Below, piece after piece: positions 24,667 to 32,037 of a stretch of 44,011 nucleotides of DNA (its first letter is position 1; every line of letters begins with the position of its first letter). This DNA comes from Chloroflexota bacterium (GTDB lineage: Bacteria; Chloroflexota; Anaerolineae; Aggregatilineales; Phototrophicaceae). The position numbers were made by a program, and so were the translations under genes. The notes under the pieces are model-generated. The model was not told where the DNA came from. It did no database searches and saw only the letters and a list, made by a program, of their open reading frames with translations. The stretch lies in assembly GCA_009841405.1 (NCBI GenBank), contig VXLV01000067.1, positions 1-44,011 of the forward strand. Direction: 5' to 3'.

Positions 24667-25206
24667 TCAGCGCAATTCATTGTAATAGTCGGTGTCGCCG
24701 TCTTCTTCTTCGACGAATTCGCCTTCGCGGAAGGAGGGGATAATCGTGTCGTCATCGCCGTAGAGGTCGCTGTAGCTGCCATAGTCGTCGTCGTCCAGGT
24801 CGTAGCCTTCGTCGTCCAATTCGTCGTCGTCCAGGTCAATGTCGATATAATCTTCGATCAAACTTTCGGCTTCGTCCAGCAAGTCCTCAACCTCGTCGGC
24901 CTCGGCTTCCAAGTCCGGCTCGGCGTCATCCAGACCCTCAAGCGACAGCACTTCCGGTTCCTCAAACTCGGCCAACAGCGCCAGCGCCGGCTGGGCTGAC
25001 GGTTCCGGCAAAGTCAAGTCGGCGTCGTTGAAGTCGTCGTCGAGGTTTTCGAGCGCGTCCAGTTCGGCGGCGGTCGGCTCTTCAATATGGTCGAGCTTGC
25101 CGCTCGCTTGCTGAAACAGCAAGTCGAACAGCGAGGTCGCGTCGTCGCCGGCATTTTCGCCTGGCGGATCGCCCTCATGTCCATTGGGCGGATGGCCTGC
25201 CCGCAT
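24667..25206 (-). CDS. Highly acidic hypothetical protein
   Basis: A 179-residue protein of strongly acidic composition, with runs such as DLDDDELDDEGYDLDDDDYG and ESLIEDYIDIDL, and few basic residues. It has no membrane segment or catalytic motif and is probably disordered; such proteins can act as charged linkers or binding partners of basic proteins. An in-frame GTG at 25230 would overlap pdxT by 8 bases, but the ATG at 25206 has a good Shine-Dalgarno (GGAAGGG) and is preferred. It is placed between pdxT and the nucleotidyltransferase in one orientation. I cannot assign a function. Confidence 0.75.
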   Translation of the reverse strand: MRAGHPPNGHEGDPPGENAGDDATSLFDLLFQQASGKLDHIEEPTAAELDALENLDDDFNDADLTLPEPSAQPALALLAEFEEPEVLSLEGLDDAEPDLEAEADEVEDLLDEAESLIEDYIDIDLDDDELDDEGYDLDDDDYGSYSDLYGDDDTIIPSFREGEFVEEEDGDTDYYNELR

Positions 25207-25222
25207 CGTCAGGCTCCCTTCC

Positions 25223-25807
25223 TCAGCCACAAGCCAGTGTCTCCTTCACTATAGCGCAAAAGTACGCGTGTAGCCGCAAATCGTCGGTTAATTCGGGGTG
25301 GAAGGCTGTGGCCAGCAGTCGTCCCTGCCGCACTGCGACGATGCGCCCGTCATCCAGCCGCGCCAGCACTTCAACGCCTTCGTCCACGGCGGTGACAACG
25401 GGCGCGCGAATGAAGACGGCATGGAATGACTCGCCCGCCAAACCGCTGATATCCAACTCGGTTTCGAAGCTGTCAATCTGGCGGCCAAAGGCGTTGCGAT
25501 CTACTGTAATGTCCATCGAGCCGAGGATGGGCTGGCTTTCTATGCCGATGTCGCGCGCCAGGAAGATCATGCCGGCGCAAGTGCCCCAGGTCGGCCGGCA
25601 GTGGGAGAAGCGCCGCAGGGGCTCGATCAAGCCGTATTCTGTCGCCAGTTTGCCGATGGTCGTGCTTTCGCCGCCGGGGATGATCAAGCCGTCGAGGTCC
25701 GCCAGGTGCTGCGGCAAGCGCGTTTCCACGGCTTCGACGTCCAGCCGCCGCAGCATCTTCACATGCTCAATGAACGCGCCTTGCAAGGCGAGTACGCCGA
25801 TTTTCAT
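25223..25807 (-). CDS. pdxT: Pyridoxal 5'-phosphate synthase glutaminase subunit PdxT
   Basis: A 194-residue class I glutamine amidotransferase. It begins MKIGVLALQGAFIEH, with LIIPGGESTTIGKL (oxyanion region), GTCAGMIFLA holding the nucleophilic Cys, and ATAFHPELTDD with the catalytic His-Glu. It releases ammonia from glutamine and channels it to PdxS, which makes PLP from ribose 5-phosphate and glyceraldehyde 3-phosphate. The length fits the family. No pdxS lies next to it in the window, which is unusual since the two are often adjacent. Confidence 0.95.
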   Translation of the reverse strand: MKIGVLALQGAFIEHVKMLRRLDVEAVETRLPQHLADLDGLIIPGGESTTIGKLATEYGLIEPLRRFSHCRPTWGTCAGMIFLARDIGIESQPILGSMDITVDRNAFGRQIDSFETELDISGLAGESFHAVFIRAPVVTAVDEGVEVLARLDDGRIVAVRQGRLLATAFHPELTDDLRLHAYFCAIVKETLACG

Positions 25808-25864
25808 TTCATGTCCAGTTGGGGTAAGAAGCCCGCGCCATTATGATCGTGATTGCGCCGCCGT

Positions 25865-26542
25865 TCAAGGCAAGATGTCGACGCGGATCAGTTGGGCCAG
25901 GCTCTGGCCGATGATGCGGAATTCCCGCCCCAGCTTGAGCTGGATCGGGCCGTCGAAAGGCGCGACGTGGATGACCTCGCAGGCTTGGCCCGGCGCCAGG
26001 CCCAGCGCGTCGATGTATTGTAGCCGGTCTGTTTCGCGCGTGATTAGCCGGCTGACGCGAACGGACGCGCCCGCTTCCACCCGCGACAAATGGACGTCAG
26101 TTGCGGGCGGCAGGGTTCCGTCGGCGGCCGGGATCGGCTCGCCGTGCGGGCAGGTCGCCGGATTGTCCGTCATCTCGAACATGCGCTGCGCGACTGCTTC
26201 GCTGATCCCGTCGCTCAGCCGCCGCGCTTCTTCATGCACGTCAAGCCAGCTCATCTGCATGATTTGCACGAGAAAGACTTCGGCCAGGCGCTGTTTGCGG
26301 ATATGCTTCAGGGCTTCCACGCGGCCCGGTGCTGTGATGGCGATGCCGCGATAAGGCTGGTGATGCAGCAAGCCTTGTTTGCTGAGCCGATTGACCATGC
26401 GGTTTACGGCCGGCGGGCTGACGTCCAGTGTTTCCGCCAGCTGCGACGTGCTTACGTAGTCAACCGGCTCCAACTGCCGGTCGATCAGACGGTAGATTTC
26501 CGCCAGGTAGGCGCGCATTTTGCTGCTGATTGCCGCTGTCAT
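25865..26542 (-). CDS. DtxR/MntR-family metal-dependent transcriptional regulator
   Basis: A 225-residue regulator. An N-terminal winged helix-turn-helix (SSKMRAYLAEIYRLID and STSQLAETLDVSPPAVNRMVNRLSKQGLL) is followed by the DtxR dimerisation/metal domain (HIRKQRLAEVFLVQIMQMSWLDVHEEARRLSDGISEAVAQRM, then NPATCPHGEPIP) and a C-terminal FeoA/SH3-like domain (about 150-225). In this family Mn or Fe(II) binding activates DNA binding to repress metal uptake. CPHG and the helix with H and E residues fit the metal site. No metal transporter lies next to it here. Confidence 0.92.
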   Translation of the reverse strand: MTAAISSKMRAYLAEIYRLIDRQLEPVDYVSTSQLAETLDVSPPAVNRMVNRLSKQGLLHHQPYRGIAITAPGRVEALKHIRKQRLAEVFLVQIMQMSWLDVHEEARRLSDGISEAVAQRMFEMTDNPATCPHGEPIPAADGTLPPATDVHLSRVEAGASVRVSRLITRETDRLQYIDALGLAPGQACEVIHVAPFDGPIQLKLGREFRIIGQSLAQLIRVDILP

Positions 26543-26584
26543 CGGGCTGCCCCAGGCCGGCCTGGCGTCGAATTGGCGCGTGGC

Positions 26585-27316
26585 TTACAGGCCGTGTTCC
26601 AGGCGCGTAATCAATCGTTCGGGCAAGTTATAGTCAAGCATGCGTCGTTGTACAGCCCGAATATCGTAGGGGATGCGCCGATGCTCGAATACGTCGCTGG
26701 TCAAATCGAGGATGCCATAAGCGGCGTCGGGGTTTTGATCGCGCGGCTGGCCGATGCTGCCCGGGTTGATAATCTGGCGCTGGCCATTCAAAGCGCGCGA
26801 CTGGTTATAGCGCGGCTGGCTCGATTGGGCTTTGCTCTCGCTTTCGTCCATCGTATAGATCACCGGCTGATGGGTATGCCCGACGAAACAGTAAGGCGTC
26901 TCGAAATGCGGGAAATTCAGCGCGGCGACCGACGGCTCGAGGATATACTCCCAGATCGGCTCGCGCGGGCTGGCGTGGACGAGCGTATAATCGCCGATGA
27001 CGAAGGTGACCGGCAGATGCTCGAGGAATTCAGTATTCTCGGCGGTTAGCATGTCCTGAGTCCATTCGACCGCGCGCCGGGCGTCGGGATTAAAGGTCTT
27101 GACGTCCAGCCGATTCAGCGCCGCCCAGTCGTGGTTGCCCGCCAGGCAAAGTTGCGGCAGCGTCTTCAGGCGTTCGACGCATTCATTGGGGTCGGGTCCG
27201 TAGCCGACGACATCGCCCAGGCACCAGACGAAATCCCACTCGCCTTCGCTATGTTTGAGTACGGCTTCAAATGCGGTGTCATTGGCGTGAATGTCGGAGA
27301 TAACGAGGATGCGCAT
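26585..27316 (-). CDS. Calcineurin-like metallophosphoesterase
   Basis: A 243-residue protein with all motifs of the metallophosphoesterase superfamily in order: ISDIHAN (D8, H10), GDVVGYGPDP, GNHDWAA, and VGHTHQP, plus VHASP. The NPGSIGQPRD segment is typical of the YfcE/DR1281-like group. It hydrolyses phosphodiester or phosphomonoester bonds with two metal ions; the natural substrate is unknown. It is a stand-alone gene divergent from the DUF3179 selenoprotein. Confidence 0.92.
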   Translation of the reverse strand: MRILVISDIHANDTAFEAVLKHSEGEWDFVWCLGDVVGYGPDPNECVERLKTLPQLCLAGNHDWAALNRLDVKTFNPDARRAVEWTQDMLTAENTEFLEHLPVTFVIGDYTLVHASPREPIWEYILEPSVAALNFPHFETPYCFVGHTHQPVIYTMDESESKAQSSQPRYNQSRALNGQRQIINPGSIGQPRDQNPDAAYGILDLTSDVFEHRRIPYDIRAVQRRMLDYNLPERLITRLEHGL

Positions 27317-27491
27317 GGATGCCTGTTTCGCGCTATGTTGTCAGGTGTCATCATACCATGCTTTGGGTAGCGCGGCGATATACGCAAGCCTGACGAACGG
27401 GCGTCGGCAGGCATACGGCATTGCTTGACCAAGGGCATGAATTCGCTGTAGGATTTGGGTTGAGATTCCAGGCAAGCGGAATGAGAATCCC

Positions 27492-28385
27492 ATGAGCGAA
27501 ATTGATCTTACTCTTGCGAGACTGCATGGCAAAGCCAGATTTCAGCCTTTTGCCGCGCCCAATCACGGGGAGGCGCTCGCCAATGCCGGACTCGATCCGG
27601 ACGACGCGCTGCTGTTGTTAGAGCGGCGCAGCGTCGTCAAGACCTTCCTGCTCAAGCAGATGACCTACCACCACGTTGCGCAGGGCGAAATCTGTGACGA
27701 GCCTTATATGATCAGCTTCTGAGCGCCCTGCAACAGCGGGGTTGGTCTAACCCCGATCGTTCGCGGCGCCGTGCATCGCTTTGCGGTAGGCGGGATGGTG
27801 AACGGCTTGGCGCTGCTGTGGGATTATGAGACCGGCACATATTGGGATCATGTCACCGGCGAGGCCCTGCACGGCCCGCTGAAGGGCGAGCGGCTTGACG
27901 TCTGGGGTATTGAGGTCACGACAGTCGCGGCGGCGCTGGCTGAATATGAGGCGCCGGAACTGCATCGCTCAAGCGCTGCGCCCATACGCGCCGGCCTGAT
28001 GCGCATGATTACCGGCAGCGATATGGACATGATACACAAGGGCGCCGGTCGGCTGAGCAAGGCGATGACCGCGCTCGGCTTCCGCCGTACCATGCCGGCT
28101 GTGGATAATCGCCTGCCCGAAATGGCGCAAGGCCTGGGATTGTTTGAGGGCGACCAGGCTGTCTTCTATCCGATGGATCGTATCACTGACGCCGGCATCC
28201 GCGATAACTGGCGCGGCAAGTCGATTGTGATCCGCAAAGGCAAAATCGACCGCATTCCTGTTGCGGTGTACGAAGACGACGAAAGCGCGCGGCCGATGCA
28301 GCTGCTCATGCGCTGGTACGGTTTCTGCCTCACGTTTCCGCGCGCGCGCATCTATGGCGAAGAAGAGGACAAAGCCGATGGCTGA
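27492..28385 (+). CDS. DUF3179-like selenoprotein (UxxC), in-frame UGA
   Basis: Read with UGA at 27720-27722 as selenocysteine, this is one 297-residue DUF3179-like protein. The part before the UGA (...KTFLLKQMTYHHVAQGEICDEPYMISF) corresponds to the family's YPLRILNWHE...GGEPVVVTY strand, and the part after (U77-A-P-C80-NSGVGL, then VHRFAVGGMVNGLALLWDYETGTYWDHVTGEALHGPLKGERL) to CPLCGTAV...FGVSGLLYNSDLLMYDRQTGSLW. So Sec takes the place of the first Cys of CxxC. The frame has no other stop to the TGA at 28383. A perfect hairpin with loop GGUCU follows the UGA. The stop overlaps the next gene's start (ATGGCTGA), so the two are coupled. Function of DUF3179 is unknown; a redox or metal role is likely from UxxC. 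Confidence 0.9.
27720..27722 (+). other. Selenocysteine UGA codon in DUF3179-like gene
   Basis: TGA at codon 77, at the first Cys of the family CxxC. The same frame continues without a stop for 220 codons. Confidence 0.88.
27737..27755 (+). promoter_or_regulatory. Candidate bacterial SECIS hairpin with GGUCU loop
   Basis: CGGGGTT (27737-27743) and AACCCCG (27749-27755) form a perfect 7-bp stem around GGTCT. The loop starts 21 nt after the UGA. The E. coli fdhF SECIS loop, AGGUCU, holds the same five bases, including the GU contacted by SelB. Confidence 0.85.
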
Positions 28386-29307
28386 GCACTTTCTTGACGA
28401 CAGCGTCATCCAACCCTACTGGGACAACTCGGTAGAGCCGCGCCTGGAAATTGACAGCGGCGATGTGGTCGTATTCGACTGCCTGGAAGCCAACGGGCAG
28501 ATCCAGCCGGACTGGACAGTCGATGAGTATATGAATGTCGACCGCAGCAAGATACACGCGCTGAACGGCTCGGTCTGGGTCAAGGGCGCGCAGCCGGGCG
28601 ACGCGCTGGAAATCGACATCCTGGATATGCGGCACAAGGGCTGGGGCTGGTCGGCGCATCGGCCCGGCATGGGCTTGCTGCCGGAAGACTTCGACTACAG
28701 CTATTTTCATCAGTGGCGCATCGAGGGCGAGACCATTTACTCGCCCGAGTTGGCGCATATACAGTTGCCCTTCGAGCCGCATACGGGCGTGGTTGGCGTA
28801 GCGCCGCGGGAGGCAGGCCGCTTCAGCACATTTCCGCCGCGCGAGAACGGCGGCAACCTTGATGTGCGCGACATGACCATCGGCGCCACCGTCTGGCTGC
28901 CGGTGCTGGTCGAGGGCGCGCTCTTCGCCACGGGCGATTGCCACGCCGCTCAAGGGCAGGGCGAGGTCTGCGTCACCGGCATCGAAGCGCCGATGGTCGT
29001 CACTATGCGCATCAAGCTGCTCAAGGACGTCAACTTGCCCGAGGTTCAGGTGCGGAGGCCCAGCCCGATGAGCAAGCTCGACACGGCCGGCTGGCATATC
29101 ACCACCGCGCACGGGCCCGACTTGATGCAGAACGCCAAGAACGCCCTGCGCTACATGATCGACTGGCTGGAAGCGAACCACGGCATGAGCCGCAGCCAAG
29201 CCTACATTTTGTGCAGCGTCGCCGGCGATTTGAAGATCAGCGAGATCGTTGACGCGCCCAATTGGGTGGTGTCGTTTCACATGCCGCTGGCATTGTTCGC
29301 CAAGTGA
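28378..29307 (+). CDS. Acetamidase/formamidase family protein
   Basis: A 309-residue FmdA/AmdA family amidohydrolase that releases ammonia from formamide, acetamide or related short amides. Family features are WDNSVEPRLEIDSGDVVVFDCLEA near the N-terminus, NGSVWVKGAQPGDALEIDILD, HTGVVGVAP and GDCHAAQGQGEVC (about residues 195-207), the conserved metal/active-site segment. The start ATG at 28378 lies inside the end of the DUF3179 selenoprotein gene (8-base overlap), so the two are translated together and the selenoprotein may act with it. Its length is near the family's usual 300-400. Confidence 0.9.
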   Translation: MAEHFLDDSVIQPYWDNSVEPRLEIDSGDVVVFDCLEANGQIQPDWTVDEYMNVDRSKIHALNGSVWVKGAQPGDALEIDILDMRHKGWGWSAHRPGMGLLPEDFDYSYFHQWRIEGETIYSPELAHIQLPFEPHTGVVGVAPREAGRFSTFPPRENGGNLDVRDMTIGATVWLPVLVEGALFATGDCHAAQGQGEVCVTGIEAPMVVTMRIKLLKDVNLPEVQVRRPSPMSKLDTAGWHITTAHGPDLMQNAKNALRYMIDWLEANHGMSRSQAYILCSVAGDLKISEIVDAPNWVVSFHMPLALFAK

Positions 29308-29314
29308 AATTGTT

Positions 29315-29341
29315 GTAGGGGCGACCTATCAGGTCGCCCGC
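29315..29341. repeat. REP-like palindrome, left flank of RAYT 2
   Basis: 27 bases, starting GTAGGGGCGA and ending TCGCCCGC with centre CCTATCAGG. It matches the reverse complement of 29931-29957 at 26 of 27 positions. Confidence 0.92.
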
Positions 29342-29360
29342 GCGCTATTAGTTCAGGAAT

Positions 29361-29918
29361 ATGCTAATGTCTTTCGGCAACGACTCCCGGCCCGCTCGGC
29401 GCTCCGTTCGACTTCAAGGATATGACTATCGCCAGAGCGGAGCCTACTTTGTCACGATTTGCGCTTACCAGCAGCTGTGTAGATTCGGATCCATTCGTGA
29501 CGGTAAGGTGATAGCAAATCCTTTGGGATTGATCGTTACAGACTGCTGGCGGAAAATTGCTCAAGTGCGCCCAAACGTCGAACTGGATGCTTTCGTTGTG
29601 ATGCCCAATCACTTGCACGGCGTGATCATCATTTCTCATGACATGATGACCGACATAGCCGCAAATGCGACACGTAACGGCAGAAGTTCAAGAGGCGGAC
29701 TTGAGCGTGACTCGCTGGGCGGTATTGTTGGACAGTTCAAACGGGCCGTCTCGATAAAGAGTAAGTCTCTGTCTCAACCGCCTGGCCAGCCCTTGTGGCA
29801 GCGCAACTACTACGAGCACATTATCCGCAATGAAACATCGCTTAACGAAATCCGCAGATATATCGTTCATAATCCGTGCAAATGGCATGATGATTCGTTA
29901 TATGTGGAAAAGTGTTAG
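29361..29918 (+). CDS. REP-associated tyrosine transposase (RAYT), copy 2
   Basis: A 185-residue Y1 transposase. It has RRSVRLQGYDYRQSGAYFVTICAYQ at the start, the HUH motif MPNHLHG, GQFKRAVSIKSK, WQRNYYEHIIRNE and the candidate catalytic Tyr in IRRYIVHNP. It differs clearly in sequence from RAYT copy 1 and is flanked by REPs with a different centre, so the two elements are separate lineages rather than recent copies. An alternative start is the ATG at 29367. The coding region is less GC-rich than neighbouring genes. It lies between the acetamidase gene and a convergent GT2 gene. Confidence 0.92.
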   Translation: MLMSFGNDSRPARRSVRLQGYDYRQSGAYFVTICAYQQLCRFGSIRDGKVIANPLGLIVTDCWRKIAQVRPNVELDAFVVMPNHLHGVIIISHDMMTDIAANATRNGRSSRGGLERDSLGGIVGQFKRAVSIKSKSLSQPPGQPLWQRNYYEHIIRNETSLNEIRRYIVHNPCKWHDDSLYVEKC

Positions 29919-29930
29919 AAGCTACGGAGT

Positions 29931-29957
29931 GCGGGCGACCTGGTAGGTCGCCCCTAC
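29931..29957. repeat. REP-like palindrome, right flank of RAYT 2
   Basis: 27 bases in inverted orientation; on the minus strand GTAGGGGCGA...TCGCCCGC with centre CCTACCAGG. Confidence 0.92.
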
Positions 29958-29976
29958 ACCATTACACAGACTTGAG

Positions 29977-30831
29977 TTAGTCACTTGGCTGCAACCGCCT
30001 TTCAAGACGTTGCCGCTGCCTATGCTTCAAACACATCAACCAGTACTGCGGCCGGCTCAGCAGCCAGAGCAGCAGCATGCGCGCCGCGCCGTGATGCTTG
30101 CGGCAATAGACCAGCAGATCACGGAAGAAGACGCGCGTGGCCAGCCAGTTGCGCGTGGATGATTTCTCATGATGCGCGACCCGCGCCGCCGCCAGGAAAC
30201 GCATCGGCTTTGCATGCCGCCGCGCCAATGTCTCTTCGGGGAAGTAAAGCAGCAGATTGTCGTCCAGCATGGCGTCTTCGCGCCGCATCATCGTGCAAGC
30301 GCCGGGAATCGCCTCGACATCGCGGTCGCTCCTCCGGTCCCAGTCGGCGTAGGTGGCCTGCGCTTGCAGCTGTCGCTTGAGCGTCGGCAGCAGGAAGCCC
30401 AGCGGCGTGTAGCTCAGCAGCAGGTTTTGGTATGTGGGGACGCGCGCGCAGGTCGGCTGGATCTGTCCGTCGGGATAGCGCAACTGTGCCGTAACGCCGG
30501 CGTAGCCCGGGTTCTCGCGCAGGAATCTCAGCATCAGGGCGAGGGCGTCGGGCGCGACCTCGGTATCGGGATTGAGCAGCAGCGCATAATCCGCCCTGGC
30601 CGCGCGCAGCCCGATATTGTTGCCGCCGCAATACCAGGCGTTCATCGTCTGCGCCAGCAGCCGCGCCTCGGGGAATTCGTCGCGGACCATGGCGGCGCTG
30701 CCGTCGGTGGAGGCGTTGTCGACCACGATGATCTCCAGCGAGAGCCCGATGCTCGCGCGCAGCGCCAGCAGGCAGTTTCGCAGCAGATCGCAGGTATTGT
30801 AGCTGACGATGATGACCGACAGGTCGGGCAC
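29977..30831 (-). CDS. GT2 family glycosyltransferase, rhamnosyltransferase-like
   Basis: A 284-residue GT-A fold glycosyltransferase. It starts MPDLSVIIVSYNTCDLLRNCL, has VVDNASTDGS, NIGLRAARADYALLLNPDTEV (the NxD metal-binding region at about 87-92), and a conserved acceptor-side part AIPGACTMMRREDAMLDDNLLLYFPEETLARR, where the EE takes the place of the usual EDxDL. Such enzymes add rhamnose or similar sugars to polysaccharides. The start is a GTG at 30831. The C-terminus is basic with a hydrophobic helix (MLLLWLLSRPQYWL) that may hold it at the membrane. Confidence 0.88.
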   Translation of the reverse strand: MPDLSVIIVSYNTCDLLRNCLLALRASIGLSLEIIVVDNASTDGSAAMVRDEFPEARLLAQTMNAWYCGGNNIGLRAARADYALLLNPDTEVAPDALALMLRFLRENPGYAGVTAQLRYPDGQIQPTCARVPTYQNLLLSYTPLGFLLPTLKRQLQAQATYADWDRRSDRDVEAIPGACTMMRREDAMLDDNLLLYFPEETLARRHAKPMRFLAAARVAHHEKSSTRNWLATRVFFRDLLVYCRKHHGAARMLLLWLLSRPQYWLMCLKHRQRQRLERRLQPSD

Positions 30832-30933
30832 GCGGGGTCCTTAGGTCGGGTTGCTGATGTTGTCAAGTTAGCATAAAGCGCGGCAGATGCAAGGCGGGCG
30901 CGGGTCGCCAGCGCGGTTCAATCAGCGACGATT

Positions 30934-30960
30934 TTAGGGGCGACCTATCAGGTCGCCCTC
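30934..30960. repeat. REP-like palindrome, solo
   Basis: TTAGGGGCGA...TCGCCCTC with centre CCTATCAGG, the same centre as the left REP of RAYT 2, which lies about 1.6 kb away. Confidence 0.88.
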
Positions 30961-30970
30961 TTCCGCGCCG

Positions 30971-30997
30971 GCGGGCGGCATGGTATGCCGCCCCTAC
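30971..30997. repeat. REP-like palindrome, inverted partner
   Basis: On the minus strand GTAGGGGCGGCATACCATGCCGCCCGC-like ends with centre CATACCATG. Only 10 bases separate it from the opposite-facing copy at 30934-30960, a BIME-like inverted pair. Confidence 0.85.
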
Positions 30998-31084
30998 GGT
31001 TTGTTGGGGATGGCGGCATCTGGCATATTCGCCCCGGCTCGGCTAGCATTGGCGCGAATAGGAAATTGCGGAAGGAAAGCAATT

Positions 31085-31939
31085 ATGAAATTCGGAGTCG
31101 TTCTTCCTCAAACGCAAATCGGCGCCGACCCGGTCGTGTTGCGCGATTTTGCGCAGGCGGCCGAGGGCATGGGCTACCACCACCTGCTGGCCTACGACCA
31201 TGTGCTGGGCGCGAACCCCGAACGTCCGGGCTGGGAATCCGGCCGGCCCTACAATTACCGGGACATGTTCCACGAGCCCTTCACGCTCTTCTCGTGGATG
31301 GCGGGCTTCACCGAGAACATCGGCTTCATGACCGGCGTCTTGATCTTGCCGCAGCGGCAGACGGCGCTGGTGGCCAAGCAGGCGACCCAGCTCGATCTGG
31401 TCTCCGGCGGGCGCTTCCGCATGGGCGTGGGCATCGGCTGGAACGAAGTCGAATACACATCGCTGGGCTGCGACTTCAGCACGCGCGGCAAGCGCATGGA
31501 AGAGCAGATAGACGTGCTGCGCCGGCTGTGGACGGAAGAGCTGGTGAGCTATGACGGGCGCTTCGACAAGATCGACGAGGCTGGCATCAACCCGCTGCCG
31601 CCGCAGCCGATCCCGATCTGGATGGGCGGCTACGCCGATATCGTCTTGCGGCGCGCCGCGCGTTTGAGCGATGGCTATATGGCGCAGGAGGGCCCGGCCG
31701 AAGACGCCAAACCCATGACAGACGCTTTCCTGGCTTACGCCGACGAAGCTGGCCGCGCCGACCAGGTCGGCCTGCATACGCGCCTGCGCACCGAGTTCAC
31801 GCCCGAAAGCGAATGGGAAGCGCTTATCGCCGGCTGGCAAGCCATCGGCGCGACCGAGCTGGCGGTCTATCCGCACGGCGAGGATCTTGACGACTACCTT
31901 GAGCGACTGCGGCGCTTCAAGGATATGTTCGGCGTCTAG
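31085..31939 (+). CDS. LLM class F420/flavin-dependent oxidoreductase
   Basis: A 284-residue luciferase-like monooxygenase family protein. It starts MKFGVVLPQTQIGADPVVLRDFAQAAEGMGYHHLLAYDHVLG, then FTENIGFMTGVLILPQRQTALVAKQATQLDLVSGGRFRMGVGIGWNEVEY, the most conserved family block, and PIPIWMGGYADIVLRRAARLSDGY. These TIM-barrel enzymes use F420 or FMN to oxidise or reduce diverse substrates, so the substrate is open. The ATG at 31085 has a strong GGAAGGAAAG site; the frame extends to 30980 through a REP pair, which is not coding. Confidence 0.92.
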   Translation: MKFGVVLPQTQIGADPVVLRDFAQAAEGMGYHHLLAYDHVLGANPERPGWESGRPYNYRDMFHEPFTLFSWMAGFTENIGFMTGVLILPQRQTALVAKQATQLDLVSGGRFRMGVGIGWNEVEYTSLGCDFSTRGKRMEEQIDVLRRLWTEELVSYDGRFDKIDEAGINPLPPQPIPIWMGGYADIVLRRAARLSDGYMAQEGPAEDAKPMTDAFLAYADEAGRADQVGLHTRLRTEFTPESEWEALIAGWQAIGATELAVYPHGEDLDDYLERLRRFKDMFGV

Positions 31940-31986
31940 GAAATGCGCAGATCTCGTTCAACCAGGCCCGGCCGCCAAACGACGGC

Positions 31987-32029
31987 AAGTCCCTCCCTGA
32001 TGATTCGGGGAGGGATTTAGGGTGGGGTT
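31987..32029. repeat. CCCTCCC-family repeat
   Basis: AAGTCCCTCCCTGATGATTC then GGGGAGGGATTTAGGGTGGGG, matching the outline of the copies at 3021 and 3587. It lies just ahead of the FtsX permease gene. Confidence 0.65.
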
Positions 32030-32037
32030 GAAACGCA

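Noticed and set aside
23914..24999. A 361-codon plus-strand open frame
   Set aside because: Antisense to the nucleotidyltransferase and the acidic protein; the Val-rich part is the complement of the Asp/Glu runs.
27771..28385. A separate 204-residue gene starting at GTG 27771
   Set aside because: It lacks a ribosome binding site and the CxxC half of its domain, and it is in frame with the upstream part through the UGA.
16949..28385. A genetic code in which TGA means Trp or Gly
   Set aside because: Many genes end with TGA at the family's usual length, and both internal TGAs fall on conserved Cys positions.
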